Shown: positions 1 through 9,449, counted from the stretch's first letter. The stretch is DNA of 64,000 nucleotides from Nodosilinea sp. E11 (GCF_032813545.1 NZ_CP136520.1:676001-740000); one strand, 5' to 3'. Numbers and translations: made by a program. The notes: generated by a model from the sequence alone, not told the origin.

Positions 1-1116
1 CAGATTACTCTGACAGCCATCCATACCCCTGGGCACACTCCCGAGCACATTAGCCTGCTGCTGGCCGATGCCCAGCAGGGAGATGAGCCCTTTGCGATTT
101 TTACCGGCGATTTTGTCTTTAACCTCGATGTCGGTCGCCCTGACTTGCTAGGCAGTGACACCAGCCGCACCCTGGCTAAACAGCTCTACCATTCACTGTT
201 TGATCGGCTGATGCCCCTGGGCGATCGCCTCGAGATCTACCCCTGCCACGGAGCGGGGTCGGCCTGCGGCACCTCCATTGGCGATCGCACCCAAACCACC
301 ATTGGCAACGAGCGACGGTTTAGCCCCGCCTTTCAATCGCGTAGCGAAGCAGAGTTTGTCGACTGGTTACTGGGCGATCTGCCCGAGCCACCCCGCCACT
401 ATGCCCGCCTCAAAAAAGTTAACGCCGCTGGACCGCCCCTTCAGGGTTGCTTTCAGACCCCCCAGGCAATGTCGGTGGAGCTGTTTCAACAACAGATGGA
501 ACATCCCGACACCCTAATCATCGATACCCGGTCGATGCTGGGCTTTGGCGGGGGCCATATTCCTGGAGCGATCAACATTGGGTTAGGGCCTGCGTTTCCC
601 ACCTGGGTGGGCTGGCTCATCGAGCCAGATACCTCAATTCTGCTCATTACCGAAGGGCCAGAGCAGCTTCAGCAAGCTAGCGAACATCTCTTTCGCCTAG
701 GCTATGACCGGGTAAGTGGCTATCTCCATGGGGGCATGACGGCCTGGCTAAACCAGGGATTGCCCCTACAACGCATTACCCAAATGCCGGTATGTGAGCT
801 CTATGACCAACTCGACCGCGACGATCTGCTCATTCTCGATGTGCGTAGTGACCAGGAGTTCTTAAAGGGCGCAGTGCCCCATGCCCAGCACCTCTATTTG
901 CCCTATTTAGAAAAAGAGCTGTCTCGGCTAGATCACACTAAGGCTGTGGCTACCTACTGCGGCAGCGGCTATCGGGCCTCAATCGCCGCCAGCCTGCTGC
1001 AAAAGTACGGCTTTGCCTCGGTGATCAATATTCCGGGGTCTTGGAGCGCTTGGCGATCGGCCAATCTGCCGGTCGAGCAACCCAAGACAACCGCGATGCC
1101 CAAGGTTGCCCTATAG
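1..1116 (+). CDS. MBL-fold hydrolase with two rhodanese domains (5' partial)
   Basis: The reading frame is open at the left edge, so the true start lies outside; 371 residues are visible. The first part is the C-terminal half of a metallo-beta-lactamase fold: HTPGHTPEH near residue 14, an Asp in NLDVGRPDL and a His in CHGAGSACG supply likely metal ligands. Two rhodanese domains follow, roughly residues 158-258 and 259-360. The second has a catalytic-type Cys in YCGSGYRAS; the first has LLITEGPEQ where the Cys loop should be, so it is probably inactive. The architecture resembles persulfide-dioxygenase/rhodanese proteins of sulfide and glutathione-persulfide metabolism in the cytoplasm. The substrate is inferred from the family and not shown by the sequence. 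Confidence 0.85.
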   Translation, partial: QITLTAIHTPGHTPEHISLLLADAQQGDEPFAIFTGDFVFNLDVGRPDLLGSDTSRTLAKQLYHSLFDRLMPLGDRLEIYPCHGAGSACGTSIGDRTQTTIGNERRFSPAFQSRSEAEFVDWLLGDLPEPPRHYARLKKVNAAGPPLQGCFQTPQAMSVELFQQQMEHPDTLIIDTRSMLGFGGGHIPGAINIGLGPAFPTWVGWLIEPDTSILLITEGPEQLQQASEHLFRLGYDRVSGYLHGGMTAWLNQGLPLQRITQMPVCELYDQLDRDDLLILDVRSDQEFLKGAVPHAQHLYLPYLEKELSRLDHTKAVATYCGSGYRASIAASLLQKYGFASVINIPGSWSAWRSANLPVEQPKTTAMPKVAL

Positions 1117-1219
1117 CGGTCGGGGGGTGATCTACAATCACCTCCCGCCAAGCTGGGTCATAGCTATCGTTATGGCCCTAGCAAAAACTAAAAACGTATT
1201 CAACCAACGACCGCTACCG

Positions 1220-1612
1220 TTAGTTACCCACCGTGATGTGGGTGCTATCGACGGCGCGAGTGCCATCGACGGCGCTGGCTATAGCAACAACGCGCTCTAA
1301 AAGAGTGCGATCGCTCACCTGCCCTGCCAGCGCAACGGTGCTCCCGTGTTGACTTAGAGTCACAGTATCTACAGCCTTAAGGGTTGGATCGTGGTCTAGA
1401 GCCTCAGCCACCCGCCGCACCAGGCCATAGTCGTCATACTCTCCCTCTAGGCCCATGCACTCCGGCGGCGGTGGCGGCGTGTGCATCCCCGCTTTTTCGC
1501 GCAACTCACTGTCGTAGGTATTGGTGAGGCCCGGGGTCATCGCCTGGTGCTGTGCCCCCGTGGTAACGGCCAAATCACACTGATCAAAATCGATCTGGTT
1601 GTGCCAAGTCAT
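1220..1612 (-). CDS. BON-domain protein
   Basis: A 130-residue protein. The C-terminal half (about residues 58-130) fits a BON domain: a short helix (YGLVRRVAEAL) followed by beta-strand segments with the characteristic valine/glycine pattern (VTLSQHGSTVALAGQVSD). The N-terminal half is polar and contains a run of five prolines. BON domains are thought to bind phospholipid surfaces and occur in osmotic-stress proteins such as OsmY. No signal peptide is visible, so the location is uncertain. A second BON protein lies at 8720-9184 in the same neighbourhood, suggesting a shared stress role. Confidence 0.7.
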   Translation of the reverse strand: MTWHNQIDFDQCDLAVTTGAQHQAMTPGLTNTYDSELREKAGMHTPPPPPECMGLEGEYDDYGLVRRVAEALDHDPTLKAVDTVTLSQHGSTVALAGQVSDRTLLERVVAIASAVDGTRAVDSTHITVGN

Positions 1613-1689
1613 AATTAAAAGTGGTTTACTAATGGACTGTTAAAAGAGCATTTCTGGATAGCGGTATAAAGTAAAATTTCAACGTCTCA

Positions 1690-1720
1690 GGTAGGGGCAA
1701 ACCACCGTTTACCCCTACCC
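1690..1720. repeat. Core of the dispersed palindrome family
   Basis: A GGGGCAAAC...GTTTACCCC palindrome (one mismatch) between two minus-strand genes. It matches the core of the fuller copies elsewhere in the window but lacks recognisable flanks. Confidence 0.5.
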
Positions 1721-1803
1721 AAAATTCAGGCTTCAGTTCAGCAACACCGTTAAAAGAGGCTTCAACGGGCTAATCCTAGGCAGGGCTTCGCCTGCCGCGA
1801 TGT

Positions 1804-2358
1804 CTATCGCTCTAGAGTTTCTCCAGGGCCAACAATACCGACTTTGTGGCGAAAGGTTAGCTCGCCACCAAACCAACCGCTGGCCAACAACAGCACTGCC
1901 ACCGTGCAAGACAAAATCAGCCCTAGGGGAACAATTGGAGCGGCTGGGTCGCCCAACCGCAGCAGAACGTTGATGAGGCTGAGCACCATGGCCCCAATGT
2001 TGAGCACCATGTGGGCCCACCCCGCCCGGCGGTTACGTACCCGAGGAATTTTGATAAAGTCGGCCATGCCCGTAACGGCAGCGCCGACCCCGGCTAATAC
2101 CCCTAACCCTAGCAGCCAAACCCCAGCCCTCGCCCAAAAGAAATCTTGGGTGAGCAAATAGCCCAGGTCAGTGCCGGCAGCCGCACTTAAAAAAGCAACC
2201 GGAAAAATGACGATGATGGGATGGATAGGATGGCCAAAAATTGCCACTGAACTGGTAATGCCTGTGCCGTGATATTCGGTTGCCCGACTGTCAATCAGCG
2301 GGGGCAGGTTAGGATACGGCACCGAATTAGACTGATTTTGGTAATCTTGAGCATCCAT
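1804..2358 (-). CDS. DUF2231 integral membrane protein
   Basis: A 184-residue membrane protein with about four hydrophobic segments. It carries the GHPIHP motif (after SSVAIF) typical of the DUF2231 family, which in other proteins is linked to haem-like or redox-active membrane domains; its function is not established. The ATG at 2358 is preferred over an upstream GTG at 2388 because AAAGGA sits about seven bases before it. It lies just downstream of crtO on the same strand but is transcribed before it is reached only by read-through, since crtO ends at 2425. The gap of 66 bases makes co-transcription possible. Confidence 0.8.
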   Translation of the reverse strand: MDAQDYQNQSNSVPYPNLPPLIDSRATEYHGTGITSSVAIFGHPIHPIIVIFPVAFLSAAAGTDLGYLLTQDFFWARAGVWLLGLGVLAGVGAAVTGMADFIKIPRVRNRRAGWAHMVLNIGAMVLSLINVLLRLGDPAAPIVPLGLILSCTVAVLLLASGWFGGELTFRHKVGIVGPGETLER

Positions 2359-2424
2359 AACAGTGTCCTTTAGAATAACGTTTGTCACCTCACAGGGTCG
2401 GCTAAAGCCAGGCTAGTGCCCCTG

Positions 2425-4125
2425 CTATGACCCCATGCCGACGGCAGACTTAAAGCGGTCTTTCAGCCAGTTGCCGGCTTCCTTGAGGTTGTAGCTCAGG
2501 GGTTCTTGCACCGACAAAAACACTCGCGCACAGTTGCGCCCTGGCATCCCTGAAATCGAGCCGCCGGGGTGAGTGCCGGCCCCTGTCAAAAACAAACCGT
2601 CAATCGGAGTTTGGTAGTTGGCTAGCTCAGGTAGCGGTCGAAAGAACACCATCTGGTCGAGGCTCATGTCGATGTGGTAGTGGTTGCCCTTGCGGACGCC
2701 AATCCGCTGAGTCAGCTCAGCGGGGCTTTCTACTCGCCGCGCGATCACCGACTGTTTGAGGTTGGGGGCGTAGTCGGCCAGCTTGTCGAGCACGCGATCG
2801 GCGACTTTATGCTTAAGTTCGTCGGTCCAGCCGGTGCCGAATAGCCCCGTGCCCTCAGCCCCTTTGACCTGGTAGGGGGCAAAGAACTCAATCCATAGAG
2901 TGTGTTGCCCGGGGGGGGCCATGGAGGGATCGAGCACCGTAGGCACCACCACATACAGCGATGGGTCGTGGTCAGGAATCAGCCCTTGCATGGGCATGGT
3001 GTGAGCCGTCTGCACTTGATCGACCGAGTCAGCAATCAAGACTGAGCCAATCAGGTACTCATCCTGGTGGTCGTGGGCCTCAAAGCGGGGCATTTCTGAC
3101 AGAGCGCAATCGATTTTGAGAATGCCTTCATTGTTGTTGACAATGCGGCGATCGAGGCGTTCGCCTAGGCCGGGGGCAAAGGCTTGGCTATCAGCCGCCG
3201 GCACCAAATCTTGGAAGAGGCGCTGGGCATCAATATTTGAAATCACCCCTTTGGTGGCCCGATATTCTTGCCCCCCGGCAACTCGCACCCCATCAACTCG
3301 CCCTTCACTGCTGATCAATAACCGCTCTACGGACTGATCACAGAGAATGGTACCGTCGTGGTCTTGCACCATGCGCACTAACGCATCGACTAGGGCACCG
3401 GTGCCGCCCCGGGGACGAGCTACCCCTGGGTTGTGGCGCAGCCCCATCATCATTGAGCCGACGGCTAGGGTCTTTTCGGAGGGGGGGCCACCCAGCTCTG
3501 AGGCCAACCGGGCCAGGGGAGCTTTAACCAATTCAGTGTCAAACCACTCATTCAGCGTGTTTTCGGGGCTGTTGAGCATGGTGCGCACCAGATCTAGCGT
3601 CTGATCAACACCACCCAAGATCGACAGCAGATCTTTTAAGTTATGCATCCCGTAGTTGCCCAGAATATCGATGATCGATTTTGGCGGGGCGTTAAAGATG
3701 GGGGTGATAGCCTGAGTGAGAGTATCCCAAAAGGCGATAAATTCTTTATATTTTTCTGCATCTCGGGTGCTGTAGCGGGCAATTTCAGCACAGGTTTTAT
3801 CGACAGAGCGGTGGGCCAAAAATGCCTTCCCGTCGGCCTGAGGGCAAAAGGCCACCGGGTCGCAGAATAGATACTCTAGGCCGTAGCGTTCTAGCTCTAG
3901 CTCATCGACGACAGGGCCAAGGTGAATAAACTCATGATCAATGGCACAGAGGTTGAAATGAAAGCCGGGAGCTTCCTCTGGCATAGCTTCTTCGGTAGTG
4001 GCCGCTCCACCCGGAATGGAGCGCTTTTCTAACAGCAAGACACTGTAGCCTGCCTTCAACAAATACCCGGCGCAAACCAAGCCATTGTGACCTGCACCAA
4101 TAATAATGACATCAAACGTTTGCAT
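2425..4125 (-). CDS. crtO: CrtO-type beta-carotene ketolase
   Basis: A 566-residue FAD-dependent enzyme of the phytoene-desaturase superfamily. The N-terminus has the dinucleotide-binding motif VIIIGAGHNGLVCAGYLL, and the C-terminus has the family signature FLTGAGTHPGGSISGMPGRN. The segment CAIDHEFIHLGPV and the overall length match cyanobacterial CrtO (for example the Synechocystis enzyme, from memory) better than CrtI or CrtP. CrtO adds a 4-keto group to beta-carotene, giving echinenone, and the product is a membrane carotenoid and the ligand of orange carotenoid protein. No purine-rich Shine-Dalgarno precedes the ATG. Its placement among stress genes fits a photoprotective role. Confidence 0.87.
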   Translation of the reverse strand: MQTFDVIIIGAGHNGLVCAGYLLKAGYSVLLLEKRSIPGGAATTEEAMPEEAPGFHFNLCAIDHEFIHLGPVVDELELERYGLEYLFCDPVAFCPQADGKAFLAHRSVDKTCAEIARYSTRDAEKYKEFIAFWDTLTQAITPIFNAPPKSIIDILGNYGMHNLKDLLSILGGVDQTLDLVRTMLNSPENTLNEWFDTELVKAPLARLASELGGPPSEKTLAVGSMMMGLRHNPGVARPRGGTGALVDALVRMVQDHDGTILCDQSVERLLISSEGRVDGVRVAGGQEYRATKGVISNIDAQRLFQDLVPAADSQAFAPGLGERLDRRIVNNNEGILKIDCALSEMPRFEAHDHQDEYLIGSVLIADSVDQVQTAHTMPMQGLIPDHDPSLYVVVPTVLDPSMAPPGQHTLWIEFFAPYQVKGAEGTGLFGTGWTDELKHKVADRVLDKLADYAPNLKQSVIARRVESPAELTQRIGVRKGNHYHIDMSLDQMVFFRPLPELANYQTPIDGLFLTGAGTHPGGSISGMPGRNCARVFLSVQEPLSYNLKEAGNWLKDRFKSAVGMGS

Positions 4126-4301
4126 AGGAGGAGGGTTTACAATGATAACCTGATGGTAAGGAATCTCAGTTTAAAAGCGACCTATCTCTGGAAGTAGATC
4201 TAGCTCAGAATGTCGTCAAGATGCTCCGTCACAGATGCTGCCAAGAGAGTGCTAATTTTGTCTATTTTTGCTAAAAAAAGAGGACTTTTGACCTGCACTA
4301 T

Positions 4302-4332
4302 AAAACCCCCTGCCACCTAAGGCAACAGGGGG
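4302..4332 (-). terminator. Rho-independent terminator of the 76-residue gene
   Basis: Reading the minus strand, CCCCCTG (4332-4326) pairs with CAGGGGG (4312-4306), with a short loop, and is followed directly by TTTTA. It lies 42 bases past the stop of the gene at 4374-4604 and separates it from crtO. Confidence 0.8.
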
Positions 4333-4373
4333 AATAAGCTGAGCCAATCTGTTTGCTAAAACAGCGTAGACCC

Positions 4374-4604
4374 TTAACTAGCCGCCATAGTTTTGGTCAA
4401 ATGCTTGCGAATTTCTTGTATTTGCTCTGCTTCAGTTTGCTTGAGCTGGTTGAACAGCTCAACGCATTCTTCTGAATTGGCTTCGCGAGCATCTTGAATG
4501 TATTTATCGTAGGCTTTCAGGGCCTCGGCTTTGTTCTGCATGACGGTCAGCCAATCGTATTCAAGGTTGCTGACAACGGGCTGAGATTGGGCGCTGTTAG
4601 CCAT
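4374..4604 (-). CDS. Small helical protein of unknown function
   Basis: A 76-residue, charged, mainly helical protein without signal peptide or membrane segment; it contains a long amphipathic stretch rich in Glu, Gln and Lys (from NKAEALKAYDKYIQDA onward). A good ribosome site (AGAGGTGA) precedes the ATG and a strong terminator follows, so it looks like a single-gene transcription unit. I do not recognise a named family. Its helix composition is reminiscent of small ferritin-like or stress-related proteins, but this is only an impression. Confidence 0.65.
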   Translation of the reverse strand: MANSAQSQPVVSNLEYDWLTVMQNKAEALKAYDKYIQDAREANSEECVELFNQLKQTEAEQIQEIRKHLTKTMAAS

Positions 4605-4758
4605 AAGAGATCACCTCTGAATGCTATGGTTTACTGTGGCTTTTGGAGCAAGGCTGCTCCATCTCTCGAAAGGCAGTTTTTGCCTCAAGCTGAGGGAGGA
4701 GAGCCGGGGTGCGATCGCCCCTGCTCATCCCCTCCGGCTCATCGTCTAGACAACCGCT

Positions 4759-5007
4759 CTAGTCGGAGTGGGGCGCATTGGCCGTGGGCAAGTCACTGGC
4801 CTCAGGATCAGAACTACTGGGCACATGGCCTTCGGCGGTTGAAGACTTGCCACCCCCAGCCGCGTTAGGCCCTTCGCCAGCATTAGCGTTGCGGGCTTCT
4901 TCCTTCGAGATTTCTGGGTTTTGGTGCAACGCCGCTGTCCGAGCCCCCGGATTCTCGGCCACGTCGTCGGTTAGGATATCGGATTGGTTTGACTGATCTT
5001 CTGCCAT
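4759..5007 (-). CDS. Small acidic disordered protein
   Basis: An 82-residue protein rich in Ser, Ala, Asn, Asp and Gly with almost no hydrophobic residues, predicted to be disordered. The ATG at 5007 is preferred over one 16 codons upstream because CAGGAG lies about seven bases before it and the upstream extension (LTKYLWVFNLSGV) is unlike the rest. It sits between the alcohol dehydrogenase and another small protein in a stress-type cluster. Such hydrophilic proteins often accompany desiccation or osmotic responses, but no family is recognised. Confidence 0.55.
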   Translation of the reverse strand: MAEDQSNQSDILTDDVAENPGARTAALHQNPEISKEEARNANAGEGPNAAGGGKSSTAEGHVPSSSDPEASDLPTANAPHSD

Positions 5008-5105
5008 GGAACTGACTCCTGATAGGTTGAAAACCCAAAGGTACTTAGTTAGCACCCTGTCTTGTGCGAAACCATTCTGCGAAACTGACGATGCCCTGTC
5101 CTTCG

Positions 5106-6287
5106 TTACGCCGCTGTCTCGAAGGGTTTGAGCACGACCTTGATGCAGTTCTCTTCTTTGTCGCGGAAAATTTTGTAGGCTCGGGGCGCTTCCTCTAGGG
5201 GAAGTCGGTGGGTAATGAGAAAGCTGGGGTCAATATCGCCCTGCTGTACGCGTTCTAACAGGGGTTTGAGATATTTGTGTACGTGGGTTTGGCCCGATCG
5301 CATGGTCAAGCCCTTATTCACAAACGCGCCCATAGGCATTTTGTCGATAAACCCGCCGTAGACGCCGGGCACAGAGATTTTGCCCCCCTTGCGGCAAGCG
5401 GCGATCGCCTGGCGTAGCACCTGAGGCCGTCCAGTTTCTAACCGCACCGCTTGTTTGACGGTGTCGTAGAGGGCCATGGGGCCAGTGCCGTGGGCCTCCA
5501 TTCCAACAGCATCAATACAGCAGTCGGGGCCACGGCCACCGGTCATTTCCTTCAAGGCTTCCCCGGCATCCAGCTCTTCGTAGTTGAGAATTTCGGCCCC
5601 ACCGGCTTGGGCTAGGGCCAACCGCTCAGGGACGCGATCGATCGCGATCACCCGCTCGGCCCCAAGCATAAAGGCGCTGCGAATGGCAAACTGACCAACC
5701 GGACCACAGCCCCACACTGCCACGACTTCGCCGGGCTGAATGTCGCAGTTTTCGGCAGCCATGTAGCCGGTGGGGAAAATATCGGTGAGAAACAGCACCT
5801 GCTCATCGGTAAGACCATCGGGCACCTTGAGCGGCCCAACATCGGCGAAGGGCACCCGCACGTACTCGGCTTGCCCCCCGGCATAGCCCCCCATCAGGTG
5901 GGAGTAGCCAAACAACCCCGAGGGCGAATGACCATAGAATTTTTCGGCCATCCAGGCGTTGGGGTTAGAGTTGTCACACAACGACCACAGATCGCGCTCA
6001 CAAAAAAAGCAGCTACCACAGGAGATAGTGAAGGGAATGACCACGCGATCGCCCGCTTTGAGGTTGGTGACGCTTGGCCCCGTCTCTACCACTTCCCCCA
6101 TAAACTCGTGGCCGAGAATATCGCCCGACTGCATAGTCGGAATAAAGCCATCATAGAGGTGCAGGTCAGACCCACAGATAGCCGTAGAAGTAACTTTGAC
6201 GATCGCATCACGCGGATTTAAAAGTTTAGGGTCGGGCACAGTATCGACCCGTACATCGTGGGTGCCGTGCCAGCAAACAGCTTTCAT
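5106..6287 (-). CDS. Zinc-dependent alcohol/formaldehyde dehydrogenase-like enzyme
   Basis: A 393-residue medium-chain dehydrogenase. Catalytic-zinc ligands are visible in AICGSDLH and [10 protein letters not shown], the structural-zinc cysteine cluster in [15 protein letters not shown], and the NAD(P)-binding turn in [11 protein letters not shown]. Length and motifs place it with the glutathione-independent formaldehyde dehydrogenase-like branch, whose members are often annotated simply as zinc-dependent alcohol dehydrogenases; the substrate is unknown. The ATG at 6287 follows CAGGAG by a better spacing than the GTG one codon earlier. Genes of this type often sit beside BON, SRPBCC and DUF2231 genes, as here. 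Confidence 0.85.
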   Translation of the reverse strand: MKAVCWHGTHDVRVDTVPDPKLLNPRDAIVKVTSTAICGSDLHLYDGFIPTMQSGDILGHEFMGEVVETGPSVTNLKAGDRVVIPFTISCGSCFFCERDLWSLCDNSNPNAWMAEKFYGHSPSGLFGYSHLMGGYAGGQAEYVRVPFADVGPLKVPDGLTDEQVLFLTDIFPTGYMAAENCDIQPGEVVAVWGCGPVGQFAIRSAFMLGAERVIAIDRVPERLALAQAGGAEILNYEELDAGEALKEMTGGRGPDCCIDAVGMEAHGTGPMALYDTVKQAVRLETGRPQVLRQAIAACRKGGKISVPGVYGGFIDKMPMGAFVNKGLTMRSGQTHVHKYLKPLLERVQQGDIDPSFLITHRLPLEEAPRAYKIFRDKEENCIKVVLKPFETAA

Positions 6288-6339
6288 CACAGTTCTCCTG
6301 AGGTAGTTTATGGATTGGCTTAGGCCTATTGGCTTGGGC

Positions 6340-6756
6340 CTATTGGGTGTCGGTCATGTAGCGATCGAAGGTCGGGTTTTTCTCAGGTTGAATGTCGCTG
6401 CGGGGCGCAACATCGCCTGCCCCGTCGGCGGAGAGGCCGGGCACCAGAGTTTTGATCGTGCCAACAAGGCCGCGCTCGGGCTCTGGAGTTTGCTGGCTAG
6501 CCTTGCCGTTGCGATCGATCGCAGTGCGATCGACGCCGCCCTGAAACGTTTCTTTACTGAGGGGGTTGTAGGTTTGACGAATGGGGCCAGCCTCGTACGC
6601 GTCAGACCCATTGGCGGCTTGGGCGCTGGGCGCGTAGAGCCCAACTACCAGCGCCACCGAGAGAATGGTCAACGCCAGCCTACGGCCCAATGTTCTAAGC
6701 GCACCTAGCTGGAGAGAATATTGGGCCGAGCAGAGAAATTGAAGCAAATTATTCAT
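6340..6756 (-). CDS. Exported protein of unknown function
   Basis: A 138-residue protein starting at the ATG at 6756 (an upstream TTG would add eight residues). A signal peptide is likely: basic LRTLGRR, hydrophobic [16 protein letters not shown], and the cleavage-type sequence PSAQA-A. The mature part is about 90 residues, polar, with [13 protein letters not shown] and no recognised domain. It would be released to the thylakoid lumen or periplasm. It is located 52 bases from the alcohol dehydrogenase gene. Confidence 0.65.
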   Translation of the reverse strand: MNNLLQFLCSAQYSLQLGALRTLGRRLALTILSVALVVGLYAPSAQAANGSDAYEAGPIRQTYNPLSKETFQGGVDRTAIDRNGKASQQTPEPERGLVGTIKTLVPGLSADGAGDVAPRSDIQPEKNPTFDRYMTDTQ

Positions 6757-6800
6757 TCGAACTATAGCTAAAAACGTCAAAAATCATTGCAGCCAACCGC

Positions 6801-7493
6801 TTAAGCTCCCGTAGATTGACCTTCCGTGGTGGCAATTTCTCCCGCTTCCATCAATTGTTTGAAGCGATTGAGGTCATCGCCAATCTGCTGCTCGGGTTCT
6901 TCGCCAAACAACTTGGCGATCGCAGCGGCCATGACGCCGCCCGGCAGCTCATACTCCATCACCACTTTGACTTCGGTGCCTCGGTTACCAGTGGCCGGTT
7001 GAAACCGTACAAAGCCTGAGTGGTCCACTTCGGCATCTTCGGCAGAAGCCCAGGCAATCAGGTGGTCGGGCTGATCGTTGACAATCACGGCATCCCATTC
7101 AATGCTCTGATCGAGGGGAGCGTTGACTACCCAGTGAGAGCGACTGTCATCAAACACCTGCACCGACTTGATGTGGCGCATAAACTCGGGCAAATTTTCG
7201 AGCCGCCGCCAGTAGCTGTAGAGTTCTGACGCCGGGCGGTTGATGGTGACCGTTTTTTCTACCCGAATGGCTTTGTCAAGGCCGGCAGCCTCGCCGACCT
7301 GCTTTAGGGTGCTTTTCTTTTGCGCTCCCTGGTAGACTAAACCACCACCGGCTACGGCCATCAGCACCCCCCGCAGCGATCGCTGCTGCAAGCCACCGAG
7401 CACGAGTGCGCTGCCGCCGATAATCGACGTCCACTGCTCTAGACTGCTAGCTTCGGTGTCTGTAGAAGAATGGGTGCTCATTGCGTTTTCCAT
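6801..7493 (-). CDS. SRPBCC (polyketide cyclase/dehydrase-like) protein
   Basis: A 230-residue protein. Two short hydrophobic stretches lie near the N-terminus (IIGGSALVLGGL and GVLMAVAGGGLVYQG), followed by a START-like SRPBCC domain (about residues 80-220) with VEKTVTINRPASELYSYWR and NLPEFMRHIKSV. The family binds hydrophobic ligands or acts as membrane-associated stress proteins; the ligand is unknown. The ATG at 7493 is chosen over a longer frame from 7574 because AAAGG lies nine bases before it, and the extra upstream residues look non-native. It sits 45 bases before the exported protein on the same strand. Confidence 0.8.
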   Translation of the reverse strand: MENAMSTHSSTDTEASSLEQWTSIIGGSALVLGGLQQRSLRGVLMAVAGGGLVYQGAQKKSTLKQVGEAAGLDKAIRVEKTVTINRPASELYSYWRRLENLPEFMRHIKSVQVFDDSRSHWVVNAPLDQSIEWDAVIVNDQPDHLIAWASAEDAEVDHSGFVRFQPATGNRGTEVKVVMEYELPGGVMAAAIAKLFGEEPEQQIGDDLNRFKQLMEAGEIATTEGQSTGA

Positions 7494-7619
7494 AGCAAGA
7501 CCTTTGATTGGGCAACAGGGCGATCGGTGGGTAAGGGAAGACAGACTGAGCAGACTGGAAAACTCGGCTCCCAACCCTCCTCAGAGGATTTCTGCTTTGG
7601 GCCTGAAACTCCTAGTCTT

Positions 7620-7710
7620 TATACCCCCGGTTTGTAGGGGCATTGCAGTGCAATGCCCCCTACGAGGTATCGGTTTCGAATCGGAGTTGTGTGACTCGGA
7701 TTTTGGATAA
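7620..7710. repeat. Dispersed palindrome, copy with CATTGC core
   Basis: The core at 7637-7659 is a perfect 10-bp inverted repeat, GGGGCATTGC with GCAATGCCCC, around AGT. The same core appears at 25177-25199. Flanks contain degenerate CCCCGG/CGAATCGGA blocks seen in the other copies. It lies in the gap between the SRPBCC gene and the holin-like gene. Confidence 0.65.
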
Positions 7711-7726
7711 CAGGCAGAAAATTACC

Positions 7727-8140
7727 CTACAGCCGGGAAGAGTTGTCAGTGCTGAGTTCAGTACTGGCAGTAGACCCGTCCTTGAGAAAAGCAGGCGCTT
7801 TTTTGTCTAAATAGCTGCCAATGAAAGTGTTGACTGCCGACAGCACCACAGGCCCTACCAAAAAGCCGATAATGCCATGGACGTAGAAACCAGGCACCAC
7901 TAGAGAAGCCAGCCACAGGCACAGACCATTCAGAATGAATGAAAAGGCCCCAAAGCTGATCGCATTGATGGGCACAGTTAGGGTTTGTAGCGCTGGTTTA
8001 AGCACAGCGTTGACTACCCCTACCGCAGCCGCAGCGATCGCAGCGGCAGTCAGCGTGTTAATGGTGACACCGGGCACAATTAGGTCAACGACTAGCAAGC
8101 TGAGGGCCGTAGCCAGACCTGATAAAAGAATGCTCCACAT
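7727..8140 (-). CDS. Phage-holin-superfamily-IV-like (PF04020) membrane protein
   Basis: A 137-residue protein with four predicted transmembrane segments, matching the small membrane family often called mycobacterial 4TM phage holin superfamily IV. The conserved pattern NAVLKPALQTLTVPI and a glycine-rich second half are visible; the tail (about residues 115-137) is polar. In chromosomes away from prophage this family is not known to act as a holin, and no phage genes are nearby. GGAGA precedes the ATG. It belongs to the stress cluster on the minus strand. Confidence 0.75.
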   Translation of the reverse strand: MWSILLSGLATALSLLVVDLIVPGVTINTLTAAAIAAAAVGVVNAVLKPALQTLTVPINAISFGAFSFILNGLCLWLASLVVPGFYVHGIIGFLVGPVVLSAVNTFIGSYLDKKAPAFLKDGSTASTELSTDNSSRL

Positions 8141-8719
8141 AATCCATCTCCAAGGTTTACAAACGACAACGTATCAATTGACCCATATCAACCAGTGCGT
8201 TGCTGTGGTCAAGCTGAAGCACTAAATCTAAAAGCAAAAGAGGAGTAGGTGAGCTTAATCAAACAAACGCTCCCGTAGAAGGCGCTGTAGCGAGTCGATA
8301 GGTTTAAGCTTGGGGCGTCCCAAGGGCAACAACGCTACGACAATTAAGACTTTTCCCTTATCTTTGCCTGCAAAATGCCTCACCTGTTCTCAAGATAAAA
8401 ATGAATTGGAGTATTGGTGTCTACTGTTTGATAGATAAATAGATAAAACACACCTATAAATTAATGCCACAGATAAGGTCACAGAAGTAGCGCCCCACAG
8501 ACAGGAGGCAAAATTAATTAAGCTTGGCTCTCAAAAATCTTTTTACAAAAAATAATACCGAGTGGAGATGTGCGATCGATAAGTTATGCCCTTGGGCGTA
8601 TGGGTCTTCTTTCGGCTGAGAGATACAGGCCAAAGTTTTGTTGTTTACACTACTAATCGACATTAGTGAATGCCCAACCACACGGTGGCCTTTTCTATTA
8701 CTTTTTTTGGAGTAAGCCC
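8141..8719. other. Intergenic region between divergent genes
   Basis: A 579-bp AT-richer stretch between the divergent holin-like and BON genes, presumably holding both promoters. No hairpin, RNA or ORF with credible start signals stands out. A 26-codon frame at about 8586 lacks support. Confidence 0.4.
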
Positions 8720-9184
8720 ATGATGATTTCTTTAGAAACTGGAATGCTAGTCCTCGGTTTAGGGGTAGCGATCGCCCTGCTGAGCCGTCTACCTAAAACG
8801 GTAAATGGCAGCTTGGTAGCCCTAACCTGTCTAGCAGTTGTACTAGTTGGCTTTACTCAGCCCGCTCTAGCGGGTGCAGTTAACGGCGATGTTTTATCTA
8901 ATGAGCAGAAAGATCTCAACGAAACACTTCAGACAACGCCTAACGACAATCAATACCAAGGTATTGAGTATGCCGATGTCAAAGGCACACCCTTAGGCGA
9001 TCAAGACATCACCGATCGAGTTGAGCGCCAGGTTCCTGAAAATCTGAAAGTCAGCGTTTCTAATGGTTCGGTACGACTGTCGGGTAAAGTCTCTGACCGC
9101 AGCACGGCCCAAGCCATCATTAACGATGTCAAAGCCATTCCTGGAGTGCACGAAGTCGCCTATGACCTCGGCCTAAAAAGCTAG
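8720..9184 (+). CDS. Exported or membrane-anchored BON-domain protein
   Basis: A 154-residue protein. The ATG at 8720 follows GGAG at a suitable distance; an upstream frame would add 18 improbable residues. Two hydrophobic segments occur at the N-terminus (MLVLGLGVAIALLS and ALTCLAVVLVGFTQPALA), the second ending in a signal-cleavage-like ALAGA. The C-terminal 70 residues form a BON domain (DITDRVERQVPENLKVSV and VRLSGKVSDRSTAQ). By analogy with OsmY-type proteins it may act at the membrane surface under osmotic stress. It is followed by a strong terminator and is probably monocistronic. Confidence 0.75.
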   Translation: MMISLETGMLVLGLGVAIALLSRLPKTVNGSLVALTCLAVVLVGFTQPALAGAVNGDVLSNEQKDLNETLQTTPNDNQYQGIEYADVKGTPLGDQDITDRVERQVPENLKVSVSNGSVRLSGKVSDRSTAQAIINDVKAIPGVHEVAYDLGLKS

Positions 9185-9211
9185 ACTAAGCTCAGATTAA
9201 ACTAAGTGTAT

Positions 9212-9244
9212 AAAAGCGACGGCAGAACTCTGCCGTCGCTTTTT
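9212..9244 (+). terminator. Rho-independent terminator after the BON gene
   Basis: AGCGACGGCAG (9215-9225) pairs perfectly with CTGCCGTCGCT (9230-9240) around a four-base loop, and is followed by TTTTG. The flanking A and T runs extend the stem. Confidence 0.9.
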
Positions 9245-9344
9245 GTATAAACACCAGGACTCTGTGGCGTAAGTTGACCCACGCTCCCAAACCCTGACAC
9301 CTGATATGACGTCCGATTGATTAGCCCATAGAAACCGGCTGATA

Positions 9345-9445
9345 CCCAACCCGAACGACATAACCCCAATTTCCAATCGGCAAAACCGGAGAGGCGCTGG
9401 CATGCGCCCAGTAGAATCGGGAGTAACTAAGTAGGATTTACGATT
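9345..9445. repeat. Dispersed palindrome, copy with GGCGC/GCGCC core
   Basis: GGCGCTGGCATGCGCCC forms the core at about 9394-9410, flanked by CCCCAATTTCCAATCGG and AATCGGGAGTAACTAAG. The flanks align with those of the other members. Confidence 0.5.
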
Positions 9446-9449
9446 ACCT

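Noticed and set aside
7727-8140. Prophage holin interpretation.
   Set aside because: No lysis, capsid or integrase genes are near; the family is widespread in bacterial chromosomes.
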